From Acidobacteriota bacterium (GTDB lineage Bacteria > Acidobacteriota > Holophagae > Holophagales > Holophagaceae), in the NCBI GenBank assembly GCA_016213735.1, contig JACQZU010000020.1, forward strand, positions 213,142 through 277,141: a DNA stretch of 64,000 nt. Reading direction: 5' to 3'. The position numbers were made by a program, and so were the translations under genes. This document shows positions 34,654 to 44,104 of the stretch, in pieces. The notes beneath the pieces were generated by a model, which ran no database searches, had not been told where the DNA came from, and worked only from the letters and a program-made list of their open reading frames with translations. Every line of letters starts with the position of its first letter. The first letter of the stretch is position 1.

Positions 34654-36126
34654 TTGAAAGCCCAGGGCGTGCGGATCATCGCGGTGGAGGCCGGCAGCCT
34701 TGCCTGGAAGACGGGCCTGCGGGCCGACGACCTGCTCCTGGAGATCAACGGGGAGCCGGTGCTGGACCAGCTGAGCTACCAGTTCCTGATCAGCCAGAGG
34801 GACCGCACCCATCTCAAGGTACGGCGGCCCGACGGCAGCCTTCTCCAGGCCCGCCTCGCCAACGGAGGGGAGGGGATCGGCCTGGACCTGGCCGCGGACG
34901 AGGTGAAGGTCTGCCGCATGAACTGCGTGTTCTGCTTCGTGCACCAGATGCCCCCGGGCTTCCGGAAAAGCCTCTACCTCAAGGACGAGGACATCCGCCT
35001 CTCCTTCCTCTACGGCCACTTCACCACCCTCAGCAGCAGCGACGGGGCGGAGCTGGACCGCATCGTCCGGGAGCGGCTCAGCCCCATCCACGTCAGCGTC
35101 CACGCCACGGATCCCCAGGCCCGGGTGAAGGTCACCGGAAACCCGAGGGAAGGCCACATCCTCCGCAAGATCGACCACCTCCTGGAGGGCCGGGTGGATG
35201 TCCACACCCAGGCCGTCATCGCCCCCGGGCTCAACGACGGGGCCACCTGGGAGCGCACCCTGGCGGAACTCTGGGAGCGGCGGAAGCAGGGTCCCGGCGG
35301 CGGCGTGCTGAGCCTCTCCTGCGTGCCCGTGGGCCTCACGGCACACCGGGAGGGCCTGCCGGAGGTCGCCAGCTTCACGCCGGAAGGGGCCGCGGCCTGG
35401 ATCCGCCGCTGGGAGCCCGAGGTCCGGCGCCGCACCCGCGAGAACGGGGGGGAGCCCTGGCTGCTCCTGGCGGACGAGTGGTACACGCGGGCAGGAATCG
35501 AAGTCCCGGGCCGCTCCTTCTACAGCCGGACCTGGTCCCAGCTGGAAAACGGCGTGGGCCTGGTGCGGCGCTTCATGGAGCACACCCGGGGCTTCCTGGA
35601 CCGTCCGCGGGCCCTGGGCTTCCGGGACCGGCGCCTCCTGCTGCTCACCGGCGCCAGCTTCGCCCCCATCCTCGAGCGGGCCGCGGCGAGGCTGAACCGG
35701 GCCGCCGGGGCCTCCGTCCGGGTGGCGGCGGTCCGCAACCGGGCCTTCGGGGACAGCGTCACCGTGGCGGGCCTGCTCTGCGGGCGGGACCTCCTCTACG
35801 CCGCCCACGCCGACCGCGAAGCCCGCCCCGGCCCCTGGGTGGATGCAGTGGTGGTGCCCAGCGCCAGCCTCCGAACCCACACGGGGCCCACCGACCAGTA
35901 CACCCTCCGGGGAGCGCGTCCCAGGGCGGAGGGAACGTTCCTGGACGACATGACCCTGGCGGAGCTTGCGGCCCAGGTCGGCGTCCCGGTGGTGCCCGGC
36001 GGAGAGCATTTCTCCCACCTCCTGGACCACCTCCGCTGGATCGAGCGCCAGCCCCTGCCTGCGGATCTTGCCAGGGGATTCCACACCGGAGGCCTCAACC
36101 AGCCCCAGGGGGCCTACAACCCGTGA
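34654..36126 (+). CDS. DUF512 protein with PDZ and radical-SAM-like cysteine motif
   Basis: A 490-aa protein of the PDZ-DUF512 family: PDZ segment (AVEAGSLAWKTGLRADDLLLEING), then CRMNCVFCFVHQMP (CxxxCxxC at ~89-96), and the family-typical LKDEDIRLSFLYGHFTT. The CxxxCxxC and length resemble a radical SAM fold and the family is often annotated as a putative FeS protein, but activity has not been shown to my knowledge. TTG start follows GGAGGATCG. It overlaps the next gene. Confidence 0.82.
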   Translation: MKAQGVRIIAVEAGSLAWKTGLRADDLLLEINGEPVLDQLSYQFLISQRDRTHLKVRRPDGSLLQARLANGGEGIGLDLAADEVKVCRMNCVFCFVHQMPPGFRKSLYLKDEDIRLSFLYGHFTTLSSSDGAELDRIVRERLSPIHVSVHATDPQARVKVTGNPREGHILRKIDHLLEGRVDVHTQAVIAPGLNDGATWERTLAELWERRKQGPGGGVLSLSCVPVGLTAHREGLPEVASFTPEGAAAWIRRWEPEVRRRTRENGGEPWLLLADEWYTRAGIEVPGRSFYSRTWSQLENGVGLVRRFMEHTRGFLDRPRALGFRDRRLLLLTGASFAPILERAAARLNRAAGASVRVAAVRNRAFGDSVTVAGLLCGRDLLYAAHADREARPGPWVDAVVVPSASLRTHTGPTDQYTLRGARPRAEGTFLDDMTLAELAAQVGVPVVPGGEHFSHLLDHLRWIERQPLPADLARGFHTGGLNQPQGAYNP

Positions 36127-36713
36127 GGATGGCCGCCGCCCTGCTCGCCGGCACGACCGCCCTGGGGGGCCCGCCCGGCCCGGCCACCCTGGAGGCCGCC
36201 CGGGGGCGGGTGATCTCGAAGGCCGCCGCCGCCGGCCAGCCCTTCCCGCTCCCGCAGCCCGAGGTGAGGGTCTTCAAGGCGCGCCACACCCTGGAGCTGT
36301 GGGCCCAAGGCTGCCGGGTGGCCACCTATGACGCCGCCCTGGGGCACCGGGGGCTGGCGGACAAGGTACGCGAGGGGGACCACCTCACTCCCGAAGGACG
36401 CTTCACCCTCTGTTCCCGGAACGACCGCAGCGCCTTCCACCTCTTCCTCGGCATCAGCTATCCCGACGCCAAGGCGGCGGAGCGGGGCTTCCGCTCGGGG
36501 CTCATCACCGCCGCCCAGCGGGCCCGGATCCTCCGCGCAGCCCGGCAGGGCACCTGCCCTCCCTGGGACACGCCCATGGGAGGCACGGTGGGTCTCCACG
36601 GCGGCGGGACCGCCAGCGACTGGACCTGGGGCTGCATCGCCCTGGCGGACCCGCACATCGAGGAACTCTGGGTGGCCTGCCCCGTGGGAACGCCCGTGGT
36701 GATCGCGCCGTGA
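36123..36713 (+). CDS. L,D-transpeptidase (YkuD) family protein
   Basis: A 196-aa exported protein with an Ala/Leu-rich N-terminus (MAAALLAGTTALGG) and a YkuD fold: HTLELWAQGCRVATY, then the catalytic region with His (GLHGGGTASDW) and Cys (TWGCIALADPHIEELW). Such enzymes form 3-3 cross-links in peptidoglycan or attach lipoproteins. The GTG start (36123) overlaps the upstream stop and an ATG at 36129 is an alternative. The stop overlaps the next gene start. Confidence 0.88.
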   Translation: MRMAAALLAGTTALGGPPGPATLEAARGRVISKAAAAGQPFPLPQPEVRVFKARHTLELWAQGCRVATYDAALGHRGLADKVREGDHLTPEGRFTLCSRNDRSAFHLFLGISYPDAKAAERGFRSGLITAAQRARILRAARQGTCPPWDTPMGGTVGLHGGGTASDWTWGCIALADPHIEELWVACPVGTPVVIAP

Positions 36714-37609
36714 CCGGGCCTGGAAACGCTCCCGCCATCACGGTGTCCCTGCGCGCCCAGGCGCGCCTCGAGCTGGTGGCCTCGGCGCTCTGCTTCGGCC
36801 TCATGGCCATCCTGGCCCGGCGCCTGACCCTCGCGGACATGGGCTTTACCAGCGGGCACCTCTCGGTGCTGCGCTTCGTGGTGGGCGCGGCCCTCTGCCT
36901 GCCCCTCTTCTGGATCCGTCCCGCCCTCATGCGGCCGACCAACCTCCCGGCCCTGCTGACCCGGGGGATCAGCGGCGGCATCGTGGTGGCGCTCTACTTC
37001 TACGCCCTGGCCCACATTCCCGCGGGCCGGGCCGGCCTGCTCTACAACGTCTTCCCCGTGCTGGCGGTGGTCTTCTCCCTGGTGCTCCTCCGGGAGCGCC
37101 CCCGCTGGCACCTCTTCCTCGCGGTGCTGGTGGCCTCCCTGGGGGTGCTGCTGGTGCTGGGCCAGGGGGACTTCCGCGTGGCCCTCGGGAGGGGGGAGAT
37201 GGCGGCCTTCGCGGCGGCCTTCTTCGCCGCCACCTCCGCCAACGCCATCCGCAAGGCCCGCTCCACCGACAGCTCCTGGACGATTTTCTTCTTTTTCTGC
37301 GTGGCGGGCCTGCCGGTGGTACTGCCCTTCGCGCTGACCCCCCTGCCCGGGGGCCTGCTGCCCTGGGCCCTGGCCGTGCTCATGAGCCTCCTGGCCTTCG
37401 CGGGCCAGATCCTCATGGCGGACGCCTACGGGGCCCTGGCGGTCTCCGAGGCGGCGGGCTGGCTCCAGCTCATGCCCATCGTCCAGTACGCGCTGGGGGT
37501 CCTGCTGCTCGGCGAGCACCTCAGCGCCTGGGGCCTGGCCGGCGCCGCGCTCACCGTCTCAGGGGTGGCCTACGGGACCGTGTTCGGGCGGCGGGGGAAA
37601 GACACCTAA
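36710..37609 (+). CDS. EamA/DMT family transporter
   Basis: A 299-aa inner-membrane permease with ten predicted helices in two EamA halves (ELVASALCFGLMAILARRLT; VVLPFALTPLPGGLLPWALA). The family exports amino acids, purines or metabolites. It starts GTG and overlaps the L,D-transpeptidase stop. The direction of transport and substrate are unknown. Confidence 0.88.
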   Translation: MTGPGNAPAITVSLRAQARLELVASALCFGLMAILARRLTLADMGFTSGHLSVLRFVVGAALCLPLFWIRPALMRPTNLPALLTRGISGGIVVALYFYALAHIPAGRAGLLYNVFPVLAVVFSLVLLRERPRWHLFLAVLVASLGVLLVLGQGDFRVALGRGEMAAFAAAFFAATSANAIRKARSTDSSWTIFFFFCVAGLPVVLPFALTPLPGGLLPWALAVLMSLLAFAGQILMADAYGALAVSEAAGWLQLMPIVQYALGVLLLGEHLSAWGLAGAALTVSGVAYGTVFGRRGKDT

Positions 37610-37751
37610 CCCCAAGACGCAGAGGGGCAAAGGAATTCATCCGTATCCGATCAGCGATTTGGACGGGCATTCCATCCTCGTACCGAATCATGGAATCCAC
37701 CCCTCAGACCATGTCTTCTGTTCTCCCTTTGCGCCTTCGCGCCTTTGCGTT
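37608..37751. repeat. Intergenic inverted-repeat element (CCAAGACGC family)
   Basis: Left arm 37608-37635 (core CCAAGACGCAGAGGGGCAAA) and right arm 37724-37751 (complement reads AACGCAAAGGCGCGAAGGCG...) agree at about 21 of 28 positions when inverted. A smaller TTCCAT/ATGGAA hairpin lies inside (about 37670-37696). It fills the gap between the convergent EamA and aldehyde-dehydrogenase genes, and is related in style to 19298-19425. Confidence 0.65.
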
Positions 37752-37762
37752 GACCCGCCTCC

Positions 37763-39190
37763 CTAGCCCTTCTTCACCACCATGAGGCGCAGTTCCGTCA
37801 TGTCCTCGATGGCCCAGCGGATGCCTTCGCGGCCCAGGCCGCTGTCCTTGACGCCGCCATAGGGCATGGCGTCCGCCCGCCAGCTGGGCACGTCGTTGAT
37901 CACCACGCCGCCCACCTCCAGTTCGTCCCAGGCCAGGTGGGCCTTGTGGAGGTCCCGGGTGAAGATTCCGGCCTGAAGTCCGAACTTGCTGTCGTTGATC
38001 TGGCGCAGGGCCTCCCGGAAATCCGTGAAGGAGGAGAGCACCGCCACGGGGCCGAAGGCCTCCTCGGTGCACACGGGCTGGTCCAGGGGCACGTTCTCCA
38101 GCACCGTGGCCTCCAGCATCGCCCCCTGGCGTCCGCCCCCGCACAGGATGCGGGCTCCCGCGGCCTCCGCGGCGCGGATCCACCCCTCCAGGCGGGCCGC
38201 TTCCTTCTCGCTGATCATGGGGCCGATGAAGGTGTCCTCCAGCTTGGGGTCGCCCGCGGGGAGCTTTTTCACGGCCTCCACGAACTGCTCCCGGAAGGCG
38301 TCCAGGAGGCTGGCGTGCACCAGGATGCGCTGCACCCCGATGCAGCTCTGCCCCGACTGGTAGAAGGCCCCGAAGATCACCCGGGGGATGGCCGCCCCCA
38401 GGTCCGTGTCCGCATCCAGCAGCACGGCCGCGTTCCCCCCCAGCTCCAGCACCACCTTCTTCTTCCCCGCCCGGGCCTTCAGGTCCCACCCCACCTCCGG
38501 AGACCCCGTGAAGCTCAGCAGCCGGAGGCGCGGATCCTCGGTGAAGAGCCGCGCCCCGCCCCGCTCGCAGGGCAGGATGGAGAAGACGCCCCTGGGCAGG
38601 TCCGTCTCCGCCAGGACCTCGCCGATGATGAGGGCCCCCACGGGGGTCAGGCTCGCGGGCTTGAGCACGAAAGGGCAGCCCGCCGCCAGGGCCGGGGCCA
38701 CCTTGTGGGCCGCCAGGTTCAGGGGGAAGTTGAAGGGGCTGATGAAGGAGCAGGCCCCCAGGGGCACGCGCTTCCAGAAGGCGGTGTAGCCCTCGGTCCT
38801 GGGGCTGCGCCCCAGGTCCTGGATCTCCCCGGGAAGCCGGACGCTCTCCTCGGCGGCGATCTTGAAGGTGTCGATGAGGCGGCCCACCTCGCCCCGGGAG
38901 TCCCGGATGGGTTTTCCGGCCTCCACGCACAGGGCCATCGCCAGTTCGTCGAAACGCTCCCGGAAGCGGGCCACGCAGTGTTCCAGCACCGCCTGCCGCC
39001 GGTGGGGGGGCCAGGCGCGGAACGGGCCTTCGGCTGCCTGGGCCGCCGCGATGCCTTCCGCGATGGCCGCCTCGTCCGCCAGGGCCACCTGGGTGGCGGC
39101 CTGCCCGGTGAATTTGTCCGTCACCGTCAGGCTGGCGTTGGGCTGGCGGGCCTCGTTGGCGAGGAAGTAGGGGTAGCTGGGGCGGAGCAT
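37763..39190 (-). CDS. NAD(P)-dependent aldehyde dehydrogenase
   Basis: A 475-aa aldehyde dehydrogenase. Catalytic Cys283 lies in YQSGQSCIGVQRI, the general-base Glu in VVLELGGNAAV, and the cofactor loop in SFTGSPEVG. It resembles the lactaldehyde/succinate-semialdehyde and non-phosphorylating glyceraldehyde-3-phosphate dehydrogenase branch. Downstream of proA by seven bases, so in the proBA operon; it may oxidise an aldehyde made in that pathway, but the substrate is not shown by sequence. Confidence 0.88.
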   Translation of the reverse strand: MLRPSYPYFLANEARQPNASLTVTDKFTGQAATQVALADEAAIAEGIAAAQAAEGPFRAWPPHRRQAVLEHCVARFRERFDELAMALCVEAGKPIRDSRGEVGRLIDTFKIAAEESVRLPGEIQDLGRSPRTEGYTAFWKRVPLGACSFISPFNFPLNLAAHKVAPALAAGCPFVLKPASLTPVGALIIGEVLAETDLPRGVFSILPCERGGARLFTEDPRLRLLSFTGSPEVGWDLKARAGKKKVVLELGGNAAVLLDADTDLGAAIPRVIFGAFYQSGQSCIGVQRILVHASLLDAFREQFVEAVKKLPAGDPKLEDTFIGPMISEKEAARLEGWIRAAEAAGARILCGGGRQGAMLEATVLENVPLDQPVCTEEAFGPVAVLSSFTDFREALRQINDSKFGLQAGIFTRDLHKAHLAWDELEVGGVVINDVPSWRADAMPYGGVKDSGLGREGIRWAIEDMTELRLMVVKKG

Positions 39191-39197
39191 GGGAGCC

Positions 39198-40505
39198 TCA
39201 ACAGGGCAGGTCTTCGTGCAGGAAGGGCCGGGCCCCGGGGCCGGTGTAGTCGCCCACCCGGTGGCCCTGGCCGCGCAGCAGGTATTTGGTGGTCACCAGG
39301 CCCTCCAGGCCTACGGGGCCACGGGCGTGGAGCTTGCCGGTGCTGATGCCCACCTCCGCGCCGAAGCCGTAGCGGTACCCGTCCGCGAAGCGGGTGGAGG
39401 CGTTGTGGTACACCCCCGCGGCGTCCACCTCCCGCAGGAAACGCTCCGCCGCCGCCGAGTCCTCCGTGACGATGGCCTCGGTGTGCCCCGAGCCGTGGGC
39501 GTGGATGTGGGCGATGGCCTCCGTCAGGCTGTCCACGACGCGGACGCCTAGGATGAGCTCCCCGTGCTCGGTATCCCAGTCGGCCTCCGTGGCGGGCTTC
39601 ATCCCCGGCACCAGGGCCCGGCTGCGTTCGCAGCCCCGCAACTCCACCCCGGCAGCCTGGAGCCGGGAGGCCAGGGGGGGCAGCAGCGCCGGGGCGCAGC
39701 CCGCGTGGACCAGCAGGGTCTCCAGGGCATTGCAGGCGGCGGGATACTGGGTCTTGGCGTCGAGCACGATGGCCTCGGCCATGGAGGCCTCCGCGCCGGC
39801 ATCCAGGAACACGTGGCAGATGCCGTCCGCATGGCCCAGGACGGGGATGCGGGTGCCCTCCTGGATGGCCCGCACGAGGGCCTTGGAGCCCCGGGGGATC
39901 ACCAGGTCCACCAGCCCGTCGAGCCCCAGCAGGGCCTGAACGGATTCGCGGCCCTCCAGCAGCTGCAAGGACGCCCCCGGAAGCCCCGCGGCCGCCAGGC
40001 CCTCCTGGATCGCGGCCATGAGGGCTCGGTTGCTGCGGGTGGCCTCCCGGCCTCCCTTGAGGAGGGCGGCGTTCCCGGATTTCAGGGCCAGGGCGCTGAT
40101 CTGCACCAGGGCGTCGGGCCGCGATTCGAAGACCACGCCGAGCACTCCCAAGGGGCAGGTGACCTGGGTGAGCTCCAGCCCCGTGTCCAGGCGCCGACGG
40201 AGGCGCACCCGTCCCAGGGGGTCGGGGAGCTGGGCCACGGCCCGGACGCCCGCGGCCATCCCGGCCACCTTCCCCGCGTCCAAGCCCAGGCGCTGGACTC
40301 CGGCCGGGCCGAGTCCCGACAGGCCTTCGGGGTCCGCCAGGTCGGCGGCATTGGCCTCGAGGATCGCCGGGATCCATCCTTCCAGGGCGGCCGCGACGGC
40401 CTGGAGGGCACCGTGGCGGGTTTCCCCGGGGAGCAGGGCCAGGGCGTGCGCCGCGGCGCGGGCGTCCTCCGCGGCCTCCCGGACCTTGGCCGCCGCGGGG
40501 TTCAC
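39198..40505 (-). CDS. proA: Glutamate-5-semialdehyde dehydrogenase ProA
   Basis: A 435-aa ProA: reduces gamma-glutamyl phosphate to glutamate-5-semialdehyde in proline synthesis. Typical motifs are NPLG/CPLGVLGVVFESRPDA, the active-site Cys258 in YPAACNALET, and GVYHNASTRFADGYRYGFG near the C-terminus. The GTG start overlaps the proB stop by four bases, the common proBA arrangement. Confidence 0.95.
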   Translation of the reverse strand: MNPAAAKVREAAEDARAAAHALALLPGETRHGALQAVAAALEGWIPAILEANAADLADPEGLSGLGPAGVQRLGLDAGKVAGMAAGVRAVAQLPDPLGRVRLRRRLDTGLELTQVTCPLGVLGVVFESRPDALVQISALALKSGNAALLKGGREATRSNRALMAAIQEGLAAAGLPGASLQLLEGRESVQALLGLDGLVDLVIPRGSKALVRAIQEGTRIPVLGHADGICHVFLDAGAEASMAEAIVLDAKTQYPAACNALETLLVHAGCAPALLPPLASRLQAAGVELRGCERSRALVPGMKPATEADWDTEHGELILGVRVVDSLTEAIAHIHAHGSGHTEAIVTEDSAAAERFLREVDAAGVYHNASTRFADGYRYGFGAEVGISTGKLHARGPVGLEGLVTTKYLLRGQGHRVGDYTGPGARPFLHEDLPC

Positions 40506-41632
40506 GAGCCCTCCCCCAGCACCAGGGTGTCCCGGTGCACGACCACCCGGGGCTTGCCCGCGCCGCCCACGAGGGATTCCGCAGCTTCCCGGTCCATCTG
40601 GGCCACCCCGCGGGCGAATTCCCGGCCCTCCTCCCCGCAGATCGCCACCACGTCGTCCCGCTGGAAGTCCCCCTGGAAGCCCGTGACCCCGGCGGAGAGA
40701 AGGGAGGCCTTGCCGCGCTGGAGGGCCTCACGGGCGCCGGGGTTCACCAGGATGCGGCCCGCGGGGGCGGAGGCGAAGGCGATCCAGCGCTGCCGTCCCC
40801 GGAGCCGGGGCCCCGGATGGAAGAGGGTGCCCTCGGCCTCCCCGGCCAGCACCCGTCCCAATACCCCGTCCCGCAACCCCGAAGCCACCACCACCCAGGC
40901 CCCCGCGGAGGTGGCGATGCGCGCCGCCGCCAGTTTGGTGGCCATGCCTCCCCGCCCGCGAGAGGAGACGCCCGACGCACTCGCTTCGATCTCCGGGGTG
41001 AGCTCGGGAACCTCGGGCACCAGGCGGGCCTCGGGGTGGACCTGGGGGTTGGCGGTGAACAGGCCCTCCACGTCGGAAAGGATCACCAGCAGGTCCGCGT
41101 CCATCTTGCTGGCCACCAGGGCGGAGAGCTTGTCATTGTCCCCGAAGACGGGCCGTTCCCAGGGGCGTCCGGGATCCTCCGATTCGAGCTCCTGGGTGGA
41201 CACCGTGTCGTTCTCGTTGATCACGGGAATGGCACCCAGGGCCAGGATGCGGTCCAGGGTGGCCCGCAGGTTCAGATAGCGGCGGCGGTTGGAGAAGTCC
41301 TCCTCGGTGAGGAGCACCTGGGCCGCCTCCACCCCGAGCCGTGCGAAGCCTTCCTGGTAGAGGGCCATGAGCCGCCCCTGTCCCACCGCCGCGCAGGCCT
41401 GCTTAAGGTCGAGCTGCCCGGGCTTCTTCTTCAGGCCCAGGGCCTGGACCCCGAGCCCCACCGCCCCGGAACTGACGAGCAGCACTTCGCGCCCGGCCCG
41501 GCGCTGCGCCGCCAGGGTTTCCATCAGCGCGAAGAGACGCGACAGGGCCGGCGTGCCGTCGGGATGGATGACGACGTTGCTGCCCGCCTTGACGACCAGG
41601 CGCTTCACGCCCTGCAGGGCTTCCCGTCCCAC
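40502..41632 (-). CDS. proB: Glutamate 5-kinase ProB with PUA domain
   Basis: A 376-aa glutamate kinase, first enzyme of proline synthesis: KRLVVKAGSNVV at the start, VSSGAVGLG, IPVINENDTVS and GDNDKLSALVAS for nucleotide and glutamate binding, and a C-terminal PUA domain from ~275. GTG start directly follows the enoyl-CoA hydratase stop (TGAGTG). Proline feedback inhibition is expected from the family. Confidence 0.95.
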   Translation of the reverse strand: MGREALQGVKRLVVKAGSNVVIHPDGTPALSRLFALMETLAAQRRAGREVLLVSSGAVGLGVQALGLKKKPGQLDLKQACAAVGQGRLMALYQEGFARLGVEAAQVLLTEEDFSNRRRYLNLRATLDRILALGAIPVINENDTVSTQELESEDPGRPWERPVFGDNDKLSALVASKMDADLLVILSDVEGLFTANPQVHPEARLVPEVPELTPEIEASASGVSSRGRGGMATKLAAARIATSAGAWVVVASGLRDGVLGRVLAGEAEGTLFHPGPRLRGRQRWIAFASAPAGRILVNPGAREALQRGKASLLSAGVTGFQGDFQRDDVVAICGEEGREFARGVAQMDREAAESLVGGAGKPRVVVHRDTLVLGEGS

Positions 41633-42409
41633 TCAGCGCCCCTGGAAACGGGCGGGCCGCTTCTCCACGAAGGCCGCGGTGCCCTCCTTCATGTCCTGGG
41701 TGGCGGCGAGGAGGCCGAAGAGCGCCGCCTCGAAGAGCAGGCCCTTCTCCAGAGGCATCTCCAACCCCTGCGAGACGGCATCCAGGGCCGAACGAAGGGC
41801 CAGGGGCCCCCGGCTCAGCATGGTCCTGGCCACCTTCTCGGCGCCCGCCAGAAGCTCGGCCTGGGGGAAGACCCGGCTCACAAGCCCCATGCGGAGGGCC
41901 TCGGCCGCCGGCACCATCTCGCCGCTCAGGATCATGTCCAGCGCCACTCCCTGCCCCACGAGGCGCGGCAGCCGCTGGGTGCCCCCGTAGCCCGGGATGA
42001 GGCCCAGGGAAACTTCGGGCAGCCCGAACCGGGCGTTGTCACTGGCCACGCGCACGTGGCAGGCCAGGGCCAGTTCGCAGCCCCCTCCCAGGGCAAAGCC
42101 GTTCACCGCGGCGATGACAGGTTTGGGCAGGGAGGCGATGCGCTCGAAAACCGCCTGCCCGGCCAGGGCGAGGCGCCGGGCCGCGGCGGTGTCCAGCTTG
42201 GCCAGCTCGGCGATGTCGGCCCCGGCCACGAAGGCCTTTTCGCCCGCCCCCGTGAGGACGACCACCCCCACGGCGTCGTCGTGTTCCAGGGAGGCGAAGG
42301 CCAGTTCCAGTTCCTTCAAGACTTCCGCGTTGAGGGCGTTCAGCTTTTCGGGACGGTTCAGGGTGACCCAGGCGATGCCCTCCCGGGGCTCGATCATCAC
42401 GTAGGACAT
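41633..42409 (-). CDS. Enoyl-CoA hydratase/isomerase family protein
   Basis: A 258-aa crotonase-fold protein. The oxyanion-hole segment is GAGEKAFVAGADIAEL and the second active-site part is GGGCELALACHVRVAS with the family-typical Glu in LPEVSLGLIPGYGGTQRL. This matches short-chain enoyl-CoA hydratases. ATG at 42409 has GAGGAG seven bases upstream. Head of the operon with proB and proA, an odd functional mixture. Confidence 0.9.
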   Translation of the reverse strand: MSYVMIEPREGIAWVTLNRPEKLNALNAEVLKELELAFASLEHDDAVGVVVLTGAGEKAFVAGADIAELAKLDTAAARRLALAGQAVFERIASLPKPVIAAVNGFALGGGCELALACHVRVASDNARFGLPEVSLGLIPGYGGTQRLPRLVGQGVALDMILSGEMVPAAEALRMGLVSRVFPQAELLAGAEKVARTMLSRGPLALRSALDAVSQGLEMPLEKGLLFEAALFGLLAATQDMKEGTAAFVEKRPARFQGR

Positions 42410-42499
42410 GGCGTCTCCTCTGGGGAGAATTATCTCCGGAATGCCCCGTTCCCGGCCCGGAGAAGGCACCCCCCGGACGCGGAAGCGTAGACTGGGGCC

Positions 42500-43357
42500 A
42501 TGGAACCCGTGGTGCCGCCCCACCCCTTGAGCTACCGGGAACAGCTGAGAAGCTTCCTCCGCGAGGACTGGGGCACCCAGGACTGGAGCACCGCCGCCGT
42601 GCCGGATCGCCCCATGCGCGGGAGGATCCTGGCCAAGTCAGGATTGGTGCTGGCAGGCCTCCCCATGGCCATCGAAGTCTTCCGGATGGTGGACCCCAAC
42701 CTCGACATGCGCCCCCGGGTGCGGGACGGGGATTGGATGTCCCCGGGGGACCTTGCCCTGGAGATCGAGGGATCCAGCCGCGCCATCCTGCAGGCCGAGC
42801 GGGTGGCCCTGAACCTGCTGCAGCGGCTCTCGGGGACCGCGACCCTGGCCCGGGCCTTCAGCGACGCGGTGGCGGGGACCCGCGCCCGGATCCTGGACAC
42901 CCGGAAGACCACCCCCGGTCTCAAGCTGCTCGAGAAGTACGCCGTGCGCTGCGGGGGCGCGTTCAACCACCGGCACACCCTCGGGGACGGCGTGCTTCTC
43001 AAGGAGAATCACCTGGCCGCCGCCGGCGGCATCCGCCCGGCCGTCCAGCGGGTCCGGGCGGGAGCCGCCCCCAGCCTTCTGCGGGTGGAGGTCGAGGTGC
43101 AGACCCTGGACCAGCTGCGGGAAGCGCTGGACTGCCCCGACGTCGACGGTGCCCTGCTCGACCACATGGACGTGGAAACCCTGCGGGAGTCGGTGGTGGT
43201 TCGGGAAGCCATGGGATCCCGCGCCTTCCTGGAGGCCAGCGGAAACGTGACCCTGGAGCGGGTGCGGGCCATCGCCGAAACGGGGGTGGACTACATCTCC
43301 GTGGGGGCCCTCACCCACAGCGCCCCGGCGGCGGACCTCAGCCTCCTGATGGGGTGA
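42500..43357 (+). CDS. nadC: Nicotinate-nucleotide pyrophosphorylase (carboxylating) NadC
   Basis: A 285-aa quinolinate phosphoribosyltransferase for NAD synthesis. Diagnostic motifs are ERVALNLLQRLSGTAT, LDTRKTTPGLKLLEKYAVRCGG, NHRHTLGDGVLLKENHL and VEVEVQTLDQL, ending with the LMG C-terminus. Divergent from the enoyl-CoA hydratase operon, and nearly abutting the methyltransferase gene. Confidence 0.95.
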   Translation: MEPVVPPHPLSYREQLRSFLREDWGTQDWSTAAVPDRPMRGRILAKSGLVLAGLPMAIEVFRMVDPNLDMRPRVRDGDWMSPGDLALEIEGSSRAILQAERVALNLLQRLSGTATLARAFSDAVAGTRARILDTRKTTPGLKLLEKYAVRCGGAFNHRHTLGDGVLLKENHLAAAGGIRPAVQRVRAGAAPSLLRVEVEVQTLDQLREALDCPDVDGALLDHMDVETLRESVVVREAMGSRAFLEASGNVTLERVRAIAETGVDYISVGALTHSAPAADLSLLMG

Positions 43358-43361
43358 GGCC

Positions 43362-44099
43362 ATGGCCGAGTGGTTCGAGGACGAGACCTTCTGGCAGGAG
43401 GCCTTCGACTTTATCTTCTCGGAGGCCCGGATCCAGGCCGCGGACCCGGAGGTGGAAGCCCTCCTCGCCCTGACCGGAGTGGAACCAGGGGCCTCCGTCC
43501 TGGACCTCTGCTGCGGCCAGGGCCGCCATTCCACCGCCCTGGCCCGGCGGGGGCTGCGGGTGACAGGGGTGGACCGGAGCGCCTTCCTCCTGGGAAAGGC
43601 TCGGGAGCGGGACCCGTCCGGAAGGGTGGAGTGGGTTCAGGAAGACATGCGCCGCTTCATCCGGGCGGGCGCCTTCGACCTCGCCATCAACCTCTTCACG
43701 AGCTTCGGATACTTCCAGGATCCCGCGGAGAACCTCACCGTGCTCCAGAACCTTCGGGCCTCCCTGAAGCCCGGTGGAACCCTTCTCCTGGACCTCCTGG
43801 GCAAGGAAATCGTCGCCCGGAACCCGTCCCAGACCTGGAGCCTGCCCCTGGGCGGGGGGGACCTCTTCGTGGGGCAGCTCCAGGTCATTCCAGGCTGGGA
43901 GCGGGTCCGCACGGAATGGCTCTTCGTTCGGGGTGACGCCGTTCGGCGATTTTCCTTCGAGCACTTCGTCTATTCGGGACGAGAACTTCGCCTGCTGTTG
44001 GAGGCCGCCGGTTTCAGGCAGGTGACGCTCTACGGAAACCTGGCGGGGGACCCCTATGACGGGGCCGCCACGCGGCTCCTGGCCCTGGGGAGGGCCTGA
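43362..44099 (+). CDS. Class I SAM-dependent methyltransferase
   Basis: A 245-aa methyltransferase of the Methyltransf_25 type: motif I SVLDLCCGQGRHSTALARRG, motif II region VTGVDRSAFLL and LDLLGKE. The substrate is unknown. It follows nadC by four bases and probably shares its transcript, though no functional link is evident. Confidence 0.88.
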   Translation: MAEWFEDETFWQEAFDFIFSEARIQAADPEVEALLALTGVEPGASVLDLCCGQGRHSTALARRGLRVTGVDRSAFLLGKARERDPSGRVEWVQEDMRRFIRAGAFDLAINLFTSFGYFQDPAENLTVLQNLRASLKPGGTLLLDLLGKEIVARNPSQTWSLPLGGGDLFVGQLQVIPGWERVRTEWLFVRGDAVRRFSFEHFVYSGRELRLLLEAAGFRQVTLYGNLAGDPYDGAATRLLALGRA

Positions 44100-44104
44100 G
44101 AAAA

